From: Neoroseomonas terrae
GTDB taxonomy: Bacteria > Pseudomonadota > Alphaproteobacteria > Acetobacterales > Acetobacteraceae
DNA: 62,948 nucleotides
Direction of reading: 5' to 3'
NCBI RefSeq assembly: GCF_018129025.1
Contig: NZ_JAAEDI010000033.1
Span: 1 to 62,948 of the forward strand
The position numbers were made by a program, and so were the translations under genes. Positions 46,746-56,001 of the stretch are shown piece by piece. Every line of letters begins with the position of its first letter. The first letter of the stretch is position 1. The notes under the pieces are model-generated. The model was not told the DNA's origin. It made no database searches and worked only from the letters and a program-made list of their open reading frames with translations.

Positions 46746-47729
46746 TCAGCCGGGCTCGATGCCGGCGGCGCGGATCACCTCGCGCCACTTGGCGACCTCT
46801 GCCACCGTACGCTCGCCGAGTGCCTCGGGCGTACCGCCCAGACCCTCGACGCCCTGATTGCGCAGCATCTCGACCGTGCTGCCTTCCTGAAGGAAGGCGT
46901 TGGTCGCGGCATTCAGGCGGCGGATGATCTCCTGCGGCATGCCGGCCGGCGCATAGACGGCCCACCAGCCTTCGACCACGAAGCCCTGCAGGCCGAGTTC
47001 CTGCATCGTCGGCAGGTCCGGCAGGTTGCGCGTACGCCGCGCGCCGGTGCCGGCGAGCAGGCGCAGCTTGCCGTCCTGTACGAACTGCATCAGCGGCAGC
47101 GAGTGGTAGAACATCGCGTCCACCTGCCCCGAGAGCAGATCGGTGATCGCCTGCGCGCCGCTGCGATAGGGCACGTGGATCGTGCGCGTCCCGGCCTTCT
47201 GGTCGAGCAGCGCCTGCGACAGGTGGCCGGTCGTGCCGTTGCCCGCCGAAGCGAAGGTCAGCGGCTGCGAACGGCGCTTCGCCAGTTCGACGAAAGCCGG
47301 GAAATCCGCCGGGCCGAGCTCGGGCCGCACCGCGAGCACCACGGGCGTTGTGACGAAGGCGGCGACCGGCGCGAAGTCGCGCACGGCATCGAAGCCCGGG
47401 TCGCGATAGAGGCTGGCATTCACCCCATGCGTGCCGCTTGTGCCGAGCAGGATGGTGTAGCCATCGGCCGGCGACTTCGCCACGGCCGCCGCGCCGATGT
47501 TGCCGCCGGCGCCGCTGCGGTTCTCGACCACCACGGTCTGGCCGATCGCCTGCGACAGCGCGGCGCCGAGCGCGCGGCCGAAGATGTCGGTGGTGGTGCC
47601 GGCGGCGAAGGGAACGACGAGCCGGATGGGCCGGTTCGGCCATGCCTGCGCCTGGGCGCCGCCCGCGGCGAGCGGCAGCGTCGCCAGACCCGCGAGCGCG
47701 GCACGGCGCGGCATGCTGACTGTGGTCAT
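46746..47729 (-). CDS. Bug/TctC-family solute-binding protein
   Basis: A 327-residue periplasmic protein with a TAT/Sec-type signal (MPRRAALAGLATLPLAAGGAQA). The TctC pattern includes WPNRPIRLVVPFAAGTTTDI, VVENRSGAGGNIGAAAVA and GYTILLGTSGTH, and DAMFYHSLPLMQFV follows. The family binds carboxylates for tripartite tricarboxylate transporters or acts as a sensor; no TctA/TctB genes are here. It is divergent from the metE leader. Confidence 0.9.
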   Translation of the reverse strand: MTTVSMPRRAALAGLATLPLAAGGAQAQAWPNRPIRLVVPFAAGTTTDIFGRALGAALSQAIGQTVVVENRSGAGGNIGAAAVAKSPADGYTILLGTSGTHGVNASLYRDPGFDAVRDFAPVAAFVTTPVVLAVRPELGPADFPAFVELAKRRSQPLTFASAGNGTTGHLSQALLDQKAGTRTIHVPYRSGAQAITDLLSGQVDAMFYHSLPLMQFVQDGKLRLLAGTGARRTRNLPDLPTMQELGLQGFVVEGWWAVYAPAGMPQEIIRRLNAATNAFLQEGSTVEMLRNQGVEGLGGTPEALGERTVAEVAKWREVIRAAGIEPG

Positions 47730-47803
47730 CCGGCGATTCCTTCGTTGTTCGCCCCGCCATCATGCCCTTCCGGCGCCCGCCGTGCCATGCCTGACGTCGC
47801 ATT

Positions 47804-47832
47804 TTGATGATGATATAAGGATATGTTTAAAT
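47804..47832 (+). promoter_or_regulatory. Predicted promoter upstream of the cobalamin riboswitch
   Basis: TTGATG (47804-47809), 17 bp, TTAAAT (47827-47832), inside an AT-rich patch between divergent genes. Confidence 0.4.
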
Positions 47833-47869
47833 GACGTTGACTCGGCCGGTGGCGCACGGCATCCTCCGC

Positions 47870-48050
47870 CGTGTCGAGGTTCTCCGTCCGTCACGGCGGC
47901 GCGGAGCTAAGAGGGAATCCGGTGCGATGCCGGAGCTGCCCCCGCAACTGTCAGCGGTGAGCGGCTGCCCACCATGGTCACTGGGGCTCTCGCCCCGGGA
48001 AGGCCGGGCAGCCGCAGCGACCCGCGAGCCAGGAGACCTGCCCCGGCACA
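47870..48050 (+). ncRNA. Cobalamin riboswitch controlling metE-metF
   Basis: The leader has the canonical order AAGAGGGAATCCGGTG, GCCGGAGCTGCCCCCGCAAC, TCACTGGGG, CCGGGAAGGCCGGGCAG and the B12 box GAGCCAGGAGACCTGCC (about 48025-48042). It is 120 bp before the metE ATG. In known cases B12 binding represses the cobalamin-independent synthase, which fits here. The presence of MetH elsewhere is implied but not seen. Confidence 0.95.
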
Positions 48051-48169
48051 TAACGTCCTCCGGCGGGGTGTCCGGGCGGGTCGCCCGTGGCAGCAACGCG
48101 CCGGCCCTGCCGCGCCAGCATGCCCGTGCGCCTTCCCGCGGCCCGCCCACAACAAGGGTTGAGGCTGCC

Positions 48170-50494
48170 ATGACCGTCACCGTCGCCACGCTGGGGTTCC
48201 CACGCATCGGCCCCCGGCGAGAGCTCAAGACCGCGCTGGAAAGTCATTGGTCCGGCAAGTCCGATGCGGCCGCGCTGCTCGCCACCGCCGCCGGGCTGCG
48301 CGGGCAGGCCTGGGCACGCCAGCGCGACCTCGGCGCGGACATCGTGCCGTCCAACGATTTCTCGCTCTACGACCAGATGCTCGACACCAGCGCGATGGTG
48401 GGCGCCGTCCCGGCCATCTATGGCTGGAAGGGTGGGCCGGTTGGCCTCGCCACCTACTTCGCGATGGCGCGCGGCTCGCAGGGCGGGCACGTGCACCACG
48501 AAGGCTGCACCCATAGCCATGCGCATGAAGGCGAGGGCGCGCCGGCCGCCGAGATGACCAAGTGGTTCGACACGAACTACCACTACCTGGTCCCGGAGTT
48601 CACCGAGGGCCAGCACTTCGCCCTGTCCTCGACCAAGGCGATCGACGAGTTCCTCGAAGCCAAGGCCCAGGGCATCCTCACCCGCCCCGTGCTGATCGGG
48701 CCCGTGACCTTCCTCAAGCTCGGCAAGAGCCGCACCGAGGGCTTCGACCAGCGCGCCCTGCTGCCCGCCTTGCTGCCCATCTATGCCGGGGTGCTGAAGC
48801 GCCTTGCCGCAGCGGGCGCCGACTGGGTGCAGATCGACGAGCCATGCCTGGTGCTCGACCTCGATGACCGCGATCGCGAGATGCTGCGCCTCGCCTATGC
48901 CGAGCTGGTCAAGGCCGCGCCGGGGCTGAAGCTGATGCTCGCGACATATTTCGGCGGGCTCGGCGACAACCTCGCCACGGCGCTGGCGCTGCCGGTGCAG
49001 GGGCTGCATGTGGACCTGGTGCGTGCACCGGAGCAGCTCGATGCCGTGGTCGCGGGCGCGCGGCCCGACCTCGTTCTCTCGCTCGGCGTGATCGACGGGC
49101 GCAACATCTGGAAGGCCGACCTCTCCGCGATCCTCGATCGCGTAGAGCCGGTCGTGAAAGCCGGGCGCAACGTCATCCTCGCACCCTCCTGCTCCCTGCT
49201 GCACACGCCGATCGACCTCGACCGCGAGACGGCGCTCGACCCCGAGATCCGCGACTGGCTCGCCTTCGCCGTGCAGAAGGTCGCGGAGCTGGCAGCCATG
49301 GCGCGCGCGCTGAATGAGGGCCGCGACGCGGTGCGTTCGACGCTGGATGCGGCATCCGCCGCAGTGGCGTCGCGCCGCACCTCCCCGCGCATCAATAACC
49401 CCGCGGTGCAGAAGCGTGCGGCACAGAAGGACGCGACACTTGCGCGGCGCAAATCGGCCTTCGCCGCGCGGCGCCGCGTGCAGCGGGCCAGGCTGAACCT
49501 GCCGGCCTACCCGACGACGACCATCGGGTCCTTCCCGCAGACGCCGGAAGTGCGCAAGGCGCGCGCCGACCACGACAAGGGCGTGATCGGCGACGTAGCG
49601 TATGAGCAGTTCCTGCGCGATGAGACAGCCCGCACCGTGCAGTGGCAGGAGGAAGCCGGCCTGGACGTGCTCGTCCACGGCGAGTTCGAGCGCAACGACA
49701 TGGTGCAGTATTTCGGCGAGCAGCTCTCCGGCTTCGCCTTCACGAAATATGCCTGGGTGCAGTCCTACGGCTCGCGCTGCGTGCGCCCGCCGATCATCTT
49801 CGGTGACGTGGCGCGCCCGCAGCCGATGACGGTCGCCTGGTGGGAGTATGCCCAGTCGCTGACGGCGAAGCCGATGAAGGGGATGCTCACCGGCCCGGTC
49901 ACGATCCTCAACTGGTCCTTCGTGCGCGACGACCAGCCGCGCAGCGCCACCTGCCGCCAGATCGCCTTCGCCATCCGCGACGAGGTGGTGGACCTGGAAA
50001 AGGCCGGCTGCGCCGTCATCCAGATCGACGAGGCCGCGCTGCGCGAGGGCCTGCCGCTGCGCCGGGGCGAGTGGCAGCACTACCTCGACTGGGCGGTGGA
50101 GAGCTTCCGCATCACCGCCTCCGGCGTCGCGGACGCAACGCAGATCCACACCCACATGTGCTACTCGGAGTTCAACGACATCATCGCCTCGATCGGCGCG
50201 ATGGATGCCGACGTCATCTCCATCGAGACGGCGCGCTCGCAGATGGAGTTGCTCGACGCCTTCGCCTCCTATCGCTACCCCGCCGAGATCGGGCCGGGCG
50301 TCTACGACATCCACTCCCCGCGCGTGCCGGCGGTGGGTGAGATGGCGGCGCTGCTGACGGCGGCGGCTAACCGCCTGCCTGCGGACCAGTTGTGGGTGAA
50401 CCCGGATTGCGGGCTCAAGACGCGCAAGTGGCCCGAGGTGAAGCCGGCCATCGCGAACATGGTCGCGGCGGCGCAGGCGGCGCGCACAGCATGA
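48170..50494 (+). CDS. metE: Cobalamin-independent methionine synthase
   Basis: A 774-residue two-domain enzyme methylating homocysteine with 5-methyl-THF-polyglutamate. Zinc ligands are His and Cys in IHTHMCYSEFND and a Cys in VNPDCGLKTRKW. The C-terminal TIGSFPQTPEVR and N-terminal GFPRIGPRRELK are standard. An unusual His-rich insertion (GGHVHHEGCTHSHAHEGEG, about 105-123; six His and one Cys in 13 residues) interrupts the loop before MTKWFDTNYHYLVPEF. I chose the ATG at 48170 since the upstream frame is the riboswitch. It overlaps metF by four bases. Confidence 0.97.
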   Translation: MTVTVATLGFPRIGPRRELKTALESHWSGKSDAAALLATAAGLRGQAWARQRDLGADIVPSNDFSLYDQMLDTSAMVGAVPAIYGWKGGPVGLATYFAMARGSQGGHVHHEGCTHSHAHEGEGAPAAEMTKWFDTNYHYLVPEFTEGQHFALSSTKAIDEFLEAKAQGILTRPVLIGPVTFLKLGKSRTEGFDQRALLPALLPIYAGVLKRLAAAGADWVQIDEPCLVLDLDDRDREMLRLAYAELVKAAPGLKLMLATYFGGLGDNLATALALPVQGLHVDLVRAPEQLDAVVAGARPDLVLSLGVIDGRNIWKADLSAILDRVEPVVKAGRNVILAPSCSLLHTPIDLDRETALDPEIRDWLAFAVQKVAELAAMARALNEGRDAVRSTLDAASAAVASRRTSPRINNPAVQKRAAQKDATLARRKSAFAARRRVQRARLNLPAYPTTTIGSFPQTPEVRKARADHDKGVIGDVAYEQFLRDETARTVQWQEEAGLDVLVHGEFERNDMVQYFGEQLSGFAFTKYAWVQSYGSRCVRPPIIFGDVARPQPMTVAWWEYAQSLTAKPMKGMLTGPVTILNWSFVRDDQPRSATCRQIAFAIRDEVVDLEKAGCAVIQIDEAALREGLPLRRGEWQHYLDWAVESFRITASGVADATQIHTHMCYSEFNDIIASIGAMDADVISIETARSQMELLDAFASYRYPAEIGPGVYDIHSPRVPAVGEMAALLTAAANRLPADQLWVNPDCGLKTRKWPEVKPAIANMVAAAQAARTA

Positions 50495-51438
50495 ACATGT
50501 CGACGCCAACCCTGCAACGCTGGCTGGCCGGCGAGCGCATCGGCCCGCTGCCGGTGCGCGGTGCCGGTCACCCGCCGCCGCTGCTGTCCTTCGAGTTCTT
50601 CCCGCCGAAGACCGAGGCGCTGGAGCAGCAACTCTGGGCCTGTATCCGGCGCCTGGCCCCGCTGCGGCCGCGCTTCGTCTCGGTCACCTATGGCGCCGGC
50701 GGCAGCACCCATGCGCGCACGCACGCGACGGTGTCGCGGCTGGCGCGCGAGACCGACCTCGTGCCCGCCGCGCACCTCACCTGCGTCGGTGCGACGCGGG
50801 AGGAGGTCGACGAAGTCGCCCGCGGCTACTGGGATGCGGGCGTGCGGCACATCGTCGCCCTTCGCGGCGATCCGCCGGTGGGCACCGAATACGCGCCGCA
50901 TCCGGGCGGCTACGCCTTCGCCGACGAGCTGGTCGGCGGGCTGCGGCGCATCGGGGATTTCGAGATCTCGGTCGCCGCCTATCCGGAGACGCATCCGGCG
51001 GCGGCGAGCCCCGGCGACGACCTCGACAACCTGAAGCGCAAGCTGGATGCCGGCGCCACGCGGGCCATCACGCAGTACTTCTTCGATACCACGACCTATC
51101 TGCGCTTCCTCGACCGCTGCCTCGCGGCCGGCATCACCGCACCCATCGTGCCGGGCATCATGCCGGTGTCCAACTTCGCGCAGGCGGCGCGGTTCTCGGC
51201 GATGTGCGGGACGCATGTCCCCGACTGGCTCGGACATTTGTTCGAGGGCACGGAGGAGGATCCGGAAATCCGCCGCATGGTCGCGGCCATCGTCGCAGCG
51301 GAACAGGTACGGACGCTGCAGGCGAACGGCGTGGACGAGTTCCACTTCTACACGCTGAACCGGCCGGAACTGACCTACGCGATCGCCCATATCCTCGGCG
51401 TGCGGGCGAATGGCACCGCCGCCGCCGTTGGTGGCTGA
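50491..51438 (+). CDS. metF: Methylenetetrahydrofolate reductase
   Basis: A 315-residue FAD enzyme supplying 5-methyl-THF to MetE. Family motifs: LSFEFFPPKTEALE, FVSVTYGAGGSTHAR, HLTCVG, ALRGDPP and ITQYFFDTTTYLRF. The start ATG at 50491 overlaps the metE stop (ATGA), so both are under the B12 riboswitch. The length is about 20 residues longer than E. coli MetF at the N-terminus. Confidence 0.96.
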   Translation: MNMSTPTLQRWLAGERIGPLPVRGAGHPPPLLSFEFFPPKTEALEQQLWACIRRLAPLRPRFVSVTYGAGGSTHARTHATVSRLARETDLVPAAHLTCVGATREEVDEVARGYWDAGVRHIVALRGDPPVGTEYAPHPGGYAFADELVGGLRRIGDFEISVAAYPETHPAAASPGDDLDNLKRKLDAGATRAITQYFFDTTTYLRFLDRCLAAGITAPIVPGIMPVSNFAQAARFSAMCGTHVPDWLGHLFEGTEEDPEIRRMVAAIVAAEQVRTLQANGVDEFHFYTLNRPELTYAIAHILGVRANGTAAAVGG

Positions 51439-51777
51439 GATCGGACTGGGGTGAAGGCGAGATCGGAGAGGGGCGCTGCCCCTCTCCGAACCTCACCCCG
51501 CCAGGCCATGGATGGCCTGGACCGCCATGATTTGGCGCCGGGCGCAAACGCCCGTTCTCCTGACGTCAAACCCCTTCGCGCGGAACCCTGTGACGACCAT
51601 GTCCCGACCCTTCGCGCGCAGCGCCAGATCGAGGTTTGCAAAGGCCCTTCGGCCTTTGCCGGGGAAGGGTTCGGGAAGGGGCAGAGCCCCTTCCTGATGC
51701 GACCGCTGCCGCCAATCCTCGCGCAAATGAGGCGTCACCCCTCCGCTATGTCCCGATAGGCAGCGATTCGCCGGCGG
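51439..51777. repeat. Convergent junction with two paired-hairpin repeat modules
   Basis: 339 bp without a gene. The forward module has TCGGAGAGGGGC/GCCCCTCTCCGA (51463-51489) and CCAGGCCAT/ATGGCCTGG (51501-51520). The reverse module has GCAAAGGCC/GGCCTTTGC (51638-51659) and GGAAGGGGC/GCCCCTTCC (51674-51694). The two modules face each other, as at 8.9-9.2 kb. metF and trmO converge here. Confidence 0.82.
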
Positions 51778-52242
51778 CTACGGAACGTCCGTAACGCCCC
51801 GCACCGGTTTCAGGTCGACCAGCGGCGTCCCGTCCACGCAATCCAGTCCGCGGACCAGCACCCCCTCTGCGGTTACCTCGACGACGACGACCTCCGACGA
51901 CGCGATCGGGTTCGGCCGGTTCGGCGAACGCAGCGCGAAGGTGCCGAGCGGTGCTGGCCGGCCCTTGGGCGCCTGCACCAGCAGGTCGCGCCGTGCCAGA
52001 TGCATCCAGTACAGCACCTGCATCGTCGAGCCGGCCTCGATGCCGTGCAGCGCCGGGCGCCAGGGTTCGTCCACCTCGATCCGGCACACAGGCCCATCCG
52101 GCTTCCCGCGATGCGGACAGTCGGACGGCGTGGCGAAAGGCGTGCGGATACGCCCGATGAAGGTGATGGCCGCGTCGGCGCGGTCGGGCTTGCCGCCTTC
52201 GATCTCGCCGGGGCGCGTGGCACTCCATGTCGTCGTCTGCAT
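51778..52242 (-). CDS. trmO: tRNA (m6t6A37) methyltransferase TrmO-like
   Basis: A 154-residue protein of the TsaA/TrmO (YaeB) family. It has ITFIGRIRTPF, TMQVLYWMHLARRDLL, GTFALRSPNRPNPIASS and GLDCVDGTPLVDLKPV. TrmO uses SAM to methylate t6A37 of tRNA-Thr. It lacks the C-terminal extension of E. coli TrmO, as is usual in short members. It is divergent from modA. Confidence 0.88.
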   Translation of the reverse strand: MQTTTWSATRPGEIEGGKPDRADAAITFIGRIRTPFATPSDCPHRGKPDGPVCRIEVDEPWRPALHGIEAGSTMQVLYWMHLARRDLLVQAPKGRPAPLGTFALRSPNRPNPIASSEVVVVEVTAEGVLVRGLDCVDGTPLVDLKPVRGVTDVP

Positions 52243-52290
52243 TCCTCGTCCCCGCGCGGCGATGGACGGCGCGGACCCCTTCGGCTATTT

Positions 52291-52306
52291 CCGTACACAT
52301 ATAACG
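52291..52306 (+). promoter_or_regulatory. Candidate Mo-responsive operator upstream of modA
   Basis: CCGTACACATATAACG lies 19 bp before the modA ATG and contains the partial palindrome CGT-N9-ACG. The string GTACAC followed two bases later by ATA recurs at 56161, upstream of the ModE-like gene. Binding by ModE is inferred. Confidence 0.3.
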
Positions 52307-52324
52307 TAAGCGGGAGTTCAGCCC

Positions 52325-53098
52325 ATGCTCCGTCGTGTCCTGCTCGCGGCCGCCGCCGCGCTCAGCCTTGCCGGCGCCTCCACGGCGCGGGCGCAGGAGG
52401 CCGTGACGGTCTTCGCCGCCGCCAGCCTGACCGACGCCATGCGCGCCCTCGGGCAGGAATGGGCGTCGCGCGGCAATCCGGCGCCGCGCTTCTCCTTCGC
52501 TGCGTCTTCAGCCCTCGCACGACAGATGGAACAGGGCGCGCCGGCGGACCTGTTCATGTCCGCCGACGAGCAATGGATGAACTACGTCCAGGAGCGCAAC
52601 CTGATCGTCAACGACACGCGGACGAGCCCGCTCGGCAATTCGTTGGTGCTCGTCGCGCCGACCGCCTCGGCCCAGCCGGTGACGATCACGCGCGAGACGA
52701 ACCTGCTTGCGATGCTCGGCGCGAATGGCCGCATCGCGACCGGCGACCCGGCGCATGTGCCGGTCGGCCGCTACGCGCAGGCGGCGCTGACCTGGATGGG
52801 GCAGTGGGATGCGATCTCCCCGCGCCTTGCCCGCGCCGACAATGTCCGCGCCGCGCTGCTGCTGGTGGAACGCGGCGAAGCGCCCTTCGGCATCGTGTAC
52901 GGCACCGATGCGGCGGCGAGCCAGGGCGTGCGCGTAGTCGGCACCTTCCCTGCCGCCAGCCACACCCCGGTGACCTATCCCTTCGCGCTCACGCGCCGGG
53001 CGGCTGACAACGCCCAGGCGCGCGCCTTCCTCACCTTCCTGACCGGGCCCGAGGCGCGGCCCACCTGGCAGCGCTTCGGCTTCAGCATCGCCCAGTGA
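52325..53098 (+). CDS. modA: Molybdate ABC transporter substrate-binding protein
   Basis: A 257-residue periplasmic protein with a signal peptide ending ARAQE. ModA motifs: VTVFAAASLTDAM, FAASSALARQMEQGAPADLFMSAD, NSLVLVAP and a C-terminal TYPFALTRRA. It binds molybdate/tungstate and delivers it to ModBC. It is the first gene of the mod operon. Confidence 0.95.
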   Translation: MLRRVLLAAAAALSLAGASTARAQEAVTVFAAASLTDAMRALGQEWASRGNPAPRFSFAASSALARQMEQGAPADLFMSADEQWMNYVQERNLIVNDTRTSPLGNSLVLVAPTASAQPVTITRETNLLAMLGANGRIATGDPAHVPVGRYAQAALTWMGQWDAISPRLARADNVRAALLLVERGEAPFGIVYGTDAAASQGVRVVGTFPAASHTPVTYPFALTRRAADNAQARAFLTFLTGPEARPTWQRFGFSIAQ

Positions 53099-53105
53099 GG
53101 GCTGC

Positions 53106-53804
53106 ATGAATCTCGGCCTCAGCGCCGAGGAATGGCAGGCGGTCCGGCTGAGCCTCGACGTGGCCGGCCGGTCCGTCGCCGTCTCCCTGCTGCCGGCCAT
53201 CGGCGTCGCCTGGCTGCTGTCGCGCGGCCGGTTTCCGGGGCGGATGCTGCTGGATGCGGTGGTGCACCTGCCGCTGGTCGTGCCGCCGGTGGTGGTGGGC
53301 TGGGGGCTGCTGATGCTGTTCGGCATCCGCGGCCCGATCGGCGGGCCGCTGAACGACTGGTTCGGCATCAGGCTGGTCTTCACGACCGACGGGGCGGCGC
53401 TCGCCACCGCCGTGATGTCCTTCCCGCTGATCGTCCGCGCGGTGCGGCTCGGGCTCGACACGGTCGATACGGGGCTGGAGGCGGCGGCGCGCACCCTCGG
53501 CGCCGGGCCGATGGACCGCTTCCTCACCGTCACCCTGCCGCTGATGTCCCCGGGCATCCTGGCCGGCGCTGTCACGGCCTTCGCGGCGGGCCTTGGCGAG
53601 TTCGGCGCGGTCATCACCTTCGTGTCCAACATCCCCGGCGAGACGCAGACCCTGCCGCTCGCCATCTACACCGCGACCCAGACGGCGGGCGGGGAAGCGA
53701 CCGCCGCCCGTCTCGCCACCATCTCCTTCAGCCTCGCGATCGCCGGGCTGCTGCTGGCGGAACTCATCGCCCGGCGGATGCATCGCCTGCTCGGCCGCGC
53801 CTGA
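53106..53804 (+). CDS. modB: Molybdate ABC transporter permease
   Basis: A 232-residue inner-membrane protein with about five hydrophobic helices. The ABC coupling segment is LEAAARTLGAGPMDRFLTVTLPL (EAA motif), followed by GLGEFGAVITFVSNIPGETQTLPLAIY, typical of ModB. It starts 7 bp after modA and overlaps modC (TGATG). Confidence 0.96.
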   Translation: MNLGLSAEEWQAVRLSLDVAGRSVAVSLLPAIGVAWLLSRGRFPGRMLLDAVVHLPLVVPPVVVGWGLLMLFGIRGPIGGPLNDWFGIRLVFTTDGAALATAVMSFPLIVRAVRLGLDTVDTGLEAAARTLGAGPMDRFLTVTLPLMSPGILAGAVTAFAAGLGEFGAVITFVSNIPGETQTLPLAIYTATQTAGGEATAARLATISFSLAIAGLLLAELIARRMHRLLGRA

Positions 53805-54943
53805 TGCCGCAGATCGTTCTGAAACACCGGTTCGGGCGCGACGGCTTCGCGCTGGATGTCGCCTTCGACGCGCCGGAGACCGGCGTCACCGCGCTGTTCG
53901 GCCCCTCCGGCTGCGGCAAGACGAGCGTGCTGGCCGCCGTCGCGGGGCTGCTGCGGCCGCAGGAAGGGCGGATCGCCATCGGCGGCGACGTCGTGCTCGA
54001 CACCGCCCGCCGCATCGCCCTGGCGCCGGAACGCCGGCGCTGCGCCGTGGTGTTCCAGGATGCGCGGCTGTTCCCGCATCTGAGCGTGGAGACCAACCTG
54101 CGCTACGGCCTGCGCCGCGCCCCGCGCAGCGCCGAGGGGCCGGGCTTCGACGAAGTGGTCGCGCTGCTCGGTATCGCGCATCTGCTGGGTCGCCGGCCGG
54201 CGGGGCTCTCGGGTGGGGAGCGGCAGCGCGTCGCCCTCGGCCGCGCCCTGCTCGCCCGCCCGCGCCTGCTGCTGATGGATGAACCCCTGGCGGCGCTGGA
54301 TGCGGCGCGGCGGGCCGAGGTCCTGCCCTTCCTCGCCCGGCTGCGTGACGTGGCGCGGCTGCCGATCCTCTACGTCACCCATGCGCTGGATGAGGTCGAT
54401 GCCCTCGCCGATCATCTCGTGCTGATGGACAGGGGCCGGGTGTTGGCCGACGGCCCGGTCGCGGCACTGGCGGCGCGCACCGACCTGCCGCTCGCCGCCC
54501 GGCGGGACGCCGGCGTGCTGCTGGACTGCACGGTGGGGGAGGCGCCGGCGGATGCGCTGACCCGGCTCGACTTCCCTGGCGGGGCGCTGCTGACCATCCT
54601 CCGGCCCGGCCCGCCGGGCACGCGGCTGCGGGTTCGGGTCCGCGCCCGCGACGTGGCCGTTGCCGTTTCGGAACCGCAGGGCCTGTCCACCCGGAACGTC
54701 CTCCGCGGCACCCTCACCGACATCCAGCCGGCCGGCGAGGGTCAGGAGGTCTTCGTGCGCCTCGCCATCGGGCCCAGCGAATTGCTGGCGCGGATCACCC
54801 GGGACAGCGTGCAACGGCTGCAACTGCATACCGGCATGGTAGTCTGGGCACTGGTCAAGGCGGTCACCTTCGACCATCGCATGGGGACGGCCGCGACTGG
54901 CGCGGCAGGAAGCGGAGCGCCCGATGCCCTACCAGCTGCCTGA
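53804..54943 (+). CDS. modC: Molybdate ABC transporter ATP-binding protein
   Basis: A 379-residue ATPase. Walker A is GPSGCGKTSVL (about residue 33), the signature LSGGERQRVALGRAL, Walker B LLLMDEPLAALD, and the switch His in YVTHALDEVDA. The C-terminal 130 residues form a TOBE/Mop-like regulatory domain, with the STRNVLRGTL segment. It overlaps modB by one base and modD by 20 bases. Confidence 0.96.
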   Translation: MPQIVLKHRFGRDGFALDVAFDAPETGVTALFGPSGCGKTSVLAAVAGLLRPQEGRIAIGGDVVLDTARRIALAPERRRCAVVFQDARLFPHLSVETNLRYGLRRAPRSAEGPGFDEVVALLGIAHLLGRRPAGLSGGERQRVALGRALLARPRLLLMDEPLAALDAARRAEVLPFLARLRDVARLPILYVTHALDEVDALADHLVLMDRGRVLADGPVAALAARTDLPLAARRDAGVLLDCTVGEAPADALTRLDFPGGALLTILRPGPPGTRLRVRVRARDVAVAVSEPQGLSTRNVLRGTLTDIQPAGEGQEVFVRLAIGPSELLARITRDSVQRLQLHTGMVVWALVKAVTFDHRMGTAATGAAGSGAPDALPAA

Positions 54944-55772
54944 CGAAAGGCTGCTCGCGATGCTGCGGGAGGATGTCCCCTACGGGGACCTCACCACACG
55001 CGGCCTCGCCATCGTCGAACGCCGCGGGGAAGCCGTGTTCCGGACGCGGACCACCATCACCGCCTGCTGCGTCGAGGAAGCCGAGCGGCTGATGCTGCTC
55101 GCCGGCTGCACCGGAACCCGGCGGGTGGCTGCCACCGGCGCCCAGGTCGAGGCCGGGGGCGACCTGCTGGTCGCGGAAGGCGACGCCGGTGCCCTGCATC
55201 ACGGGATGAAGGTGGCGCAGACGCTGATGGAGGTGACCTCGGGCATCGCCAGCCGCGCCAGGCGCATCCTGGCCGCCGCGCGGAAGGGCCGGCCGAACAT
55301 CGCCGTCGCCTGCACCCGCAAGCACCTGCCAGGGGCAAAGGACGTCATGCTGCGGGCGATCATGGCGGGGGGATGCATCCCGCACCGCCTCGGCCTGTCG
55401 GACAGTGTGCTCGTATTTGCCCAGCACCGCGCCTTCCTTGGCCGCATGCCCCCGCATCTGTGGGTCGAGCAGCTCCGCAACGCCCAGCCGGAACGCAAGA
55501 TCACGGTCGAGGCCGAGAGCGTGGACGAGGCGATGTGGTTCGCCGCCGCCGGCATCGACGCCGTGCAGCTCGACAAGCTTTCCCCCGAGCAAGTGGCCGA
55601 GGCGGTGCGCGCCATGGCCACCCTGCCCCGCCGTCCGCTGGTGATCGTCGCCGGCGGCGTGACGGAGGACAACGCGGCGGACTATGCCTCGGCCGGTGCT
55701 GCGCTGCTGGTGACGTCCGCCGCCTATGGCGCCCCGCCCGCCGATATCTCAGTGACCATCACGGCACGCTGA
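54924..55772 (+). CDS. modD: ModD, quinolinate phosphoribosyltransferase-like molybdenum protein
   Basis: A 282-residue protein of the nicotinate-nucleotide pyrophosphorylase fold. It has EDVPYGDLTTRGLAI, TRKHLPGAKDVMLRAIMAGG, HRLGLSDSVLVF and VEAESVDEAMWFAAAGIDAVQLDK. ModD lies in mod operons and its role is not settled. It overlaps modC by 20 bases and precedes the molbindin gene by 12. Confidence 0.92.
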   Translation: MPYQLPDERLLAMLREDVPYGDLTTRGLAIVERRGEAVFRTRTTITACCVEEAERLMLLAGCTGTRRVAATGAQVEAGGDLLVAEGDAGALHHGMKVAQTLMEVTSGIASRARRILAAARKGRPNIAVACTRKHLPGAKDVMLRAIMAGGCIPHRLGLSDSVLVFAQHRAFLGRMPPHLWVEQLRNAQPERKITVEAESVDEAMWFAAAGIDAVQLDKLSPEQVAEAVRAMATLPRRPLVIVAGGVTEDNAADYASAGAALLVTSAAYGAPPADISVTITAR

Positions 55773-55784
55773 AGGAGCAACATC

Positions 55785-55994
55785 GTGAAGCTTTCCGCCC
55801 GCAACGTCATTCCCGGCACCGTCGTCTCGGTGACCAAGGGCGCGACCACCGCCCATGTCCGTATCGACATCGGCAACGGCGTCACCGTAACCGCCGCGAT
55901 CACCAACGAAGCGACTGATGAACTCGGCCTTGCCCCCGGCAAGAAGGCGAGCGCGGTGATCAAGGCGTCCGACGTGATGGTGGGCGTGGAATGA
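55785..55994 (+). CDS. Molbindin (single Mop domain)
   Basis: A 69-residue Mop/TOBE protein, start GTG at 55785 after AAGGAGC. Motifs: LSARNVIPGTVVSVTKGATTAHVRIDI and ELGLAPGKKASAVIKASDVMVGV. Such proteins form hexamers storing molybdate or tungstate. It ends the mod operon and may work with the separate, Mop-less ModE regulator downstream. Confidence 0.94.
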   Translation: MKLSARNVIPGTVVSVTKGATTAHVRIDIGNGVTVTAAITNEATDELGLAPGKKASAVIKASDVMVGVE

Positions 55995-56001
55995 TGGCCG
56001 C

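Noticed and set aside
47831..48169. Upstream extension of metE to 47831
   Set aside because: This stretch is the cobalamin riboswitch; the conserved protein starts at 48170.
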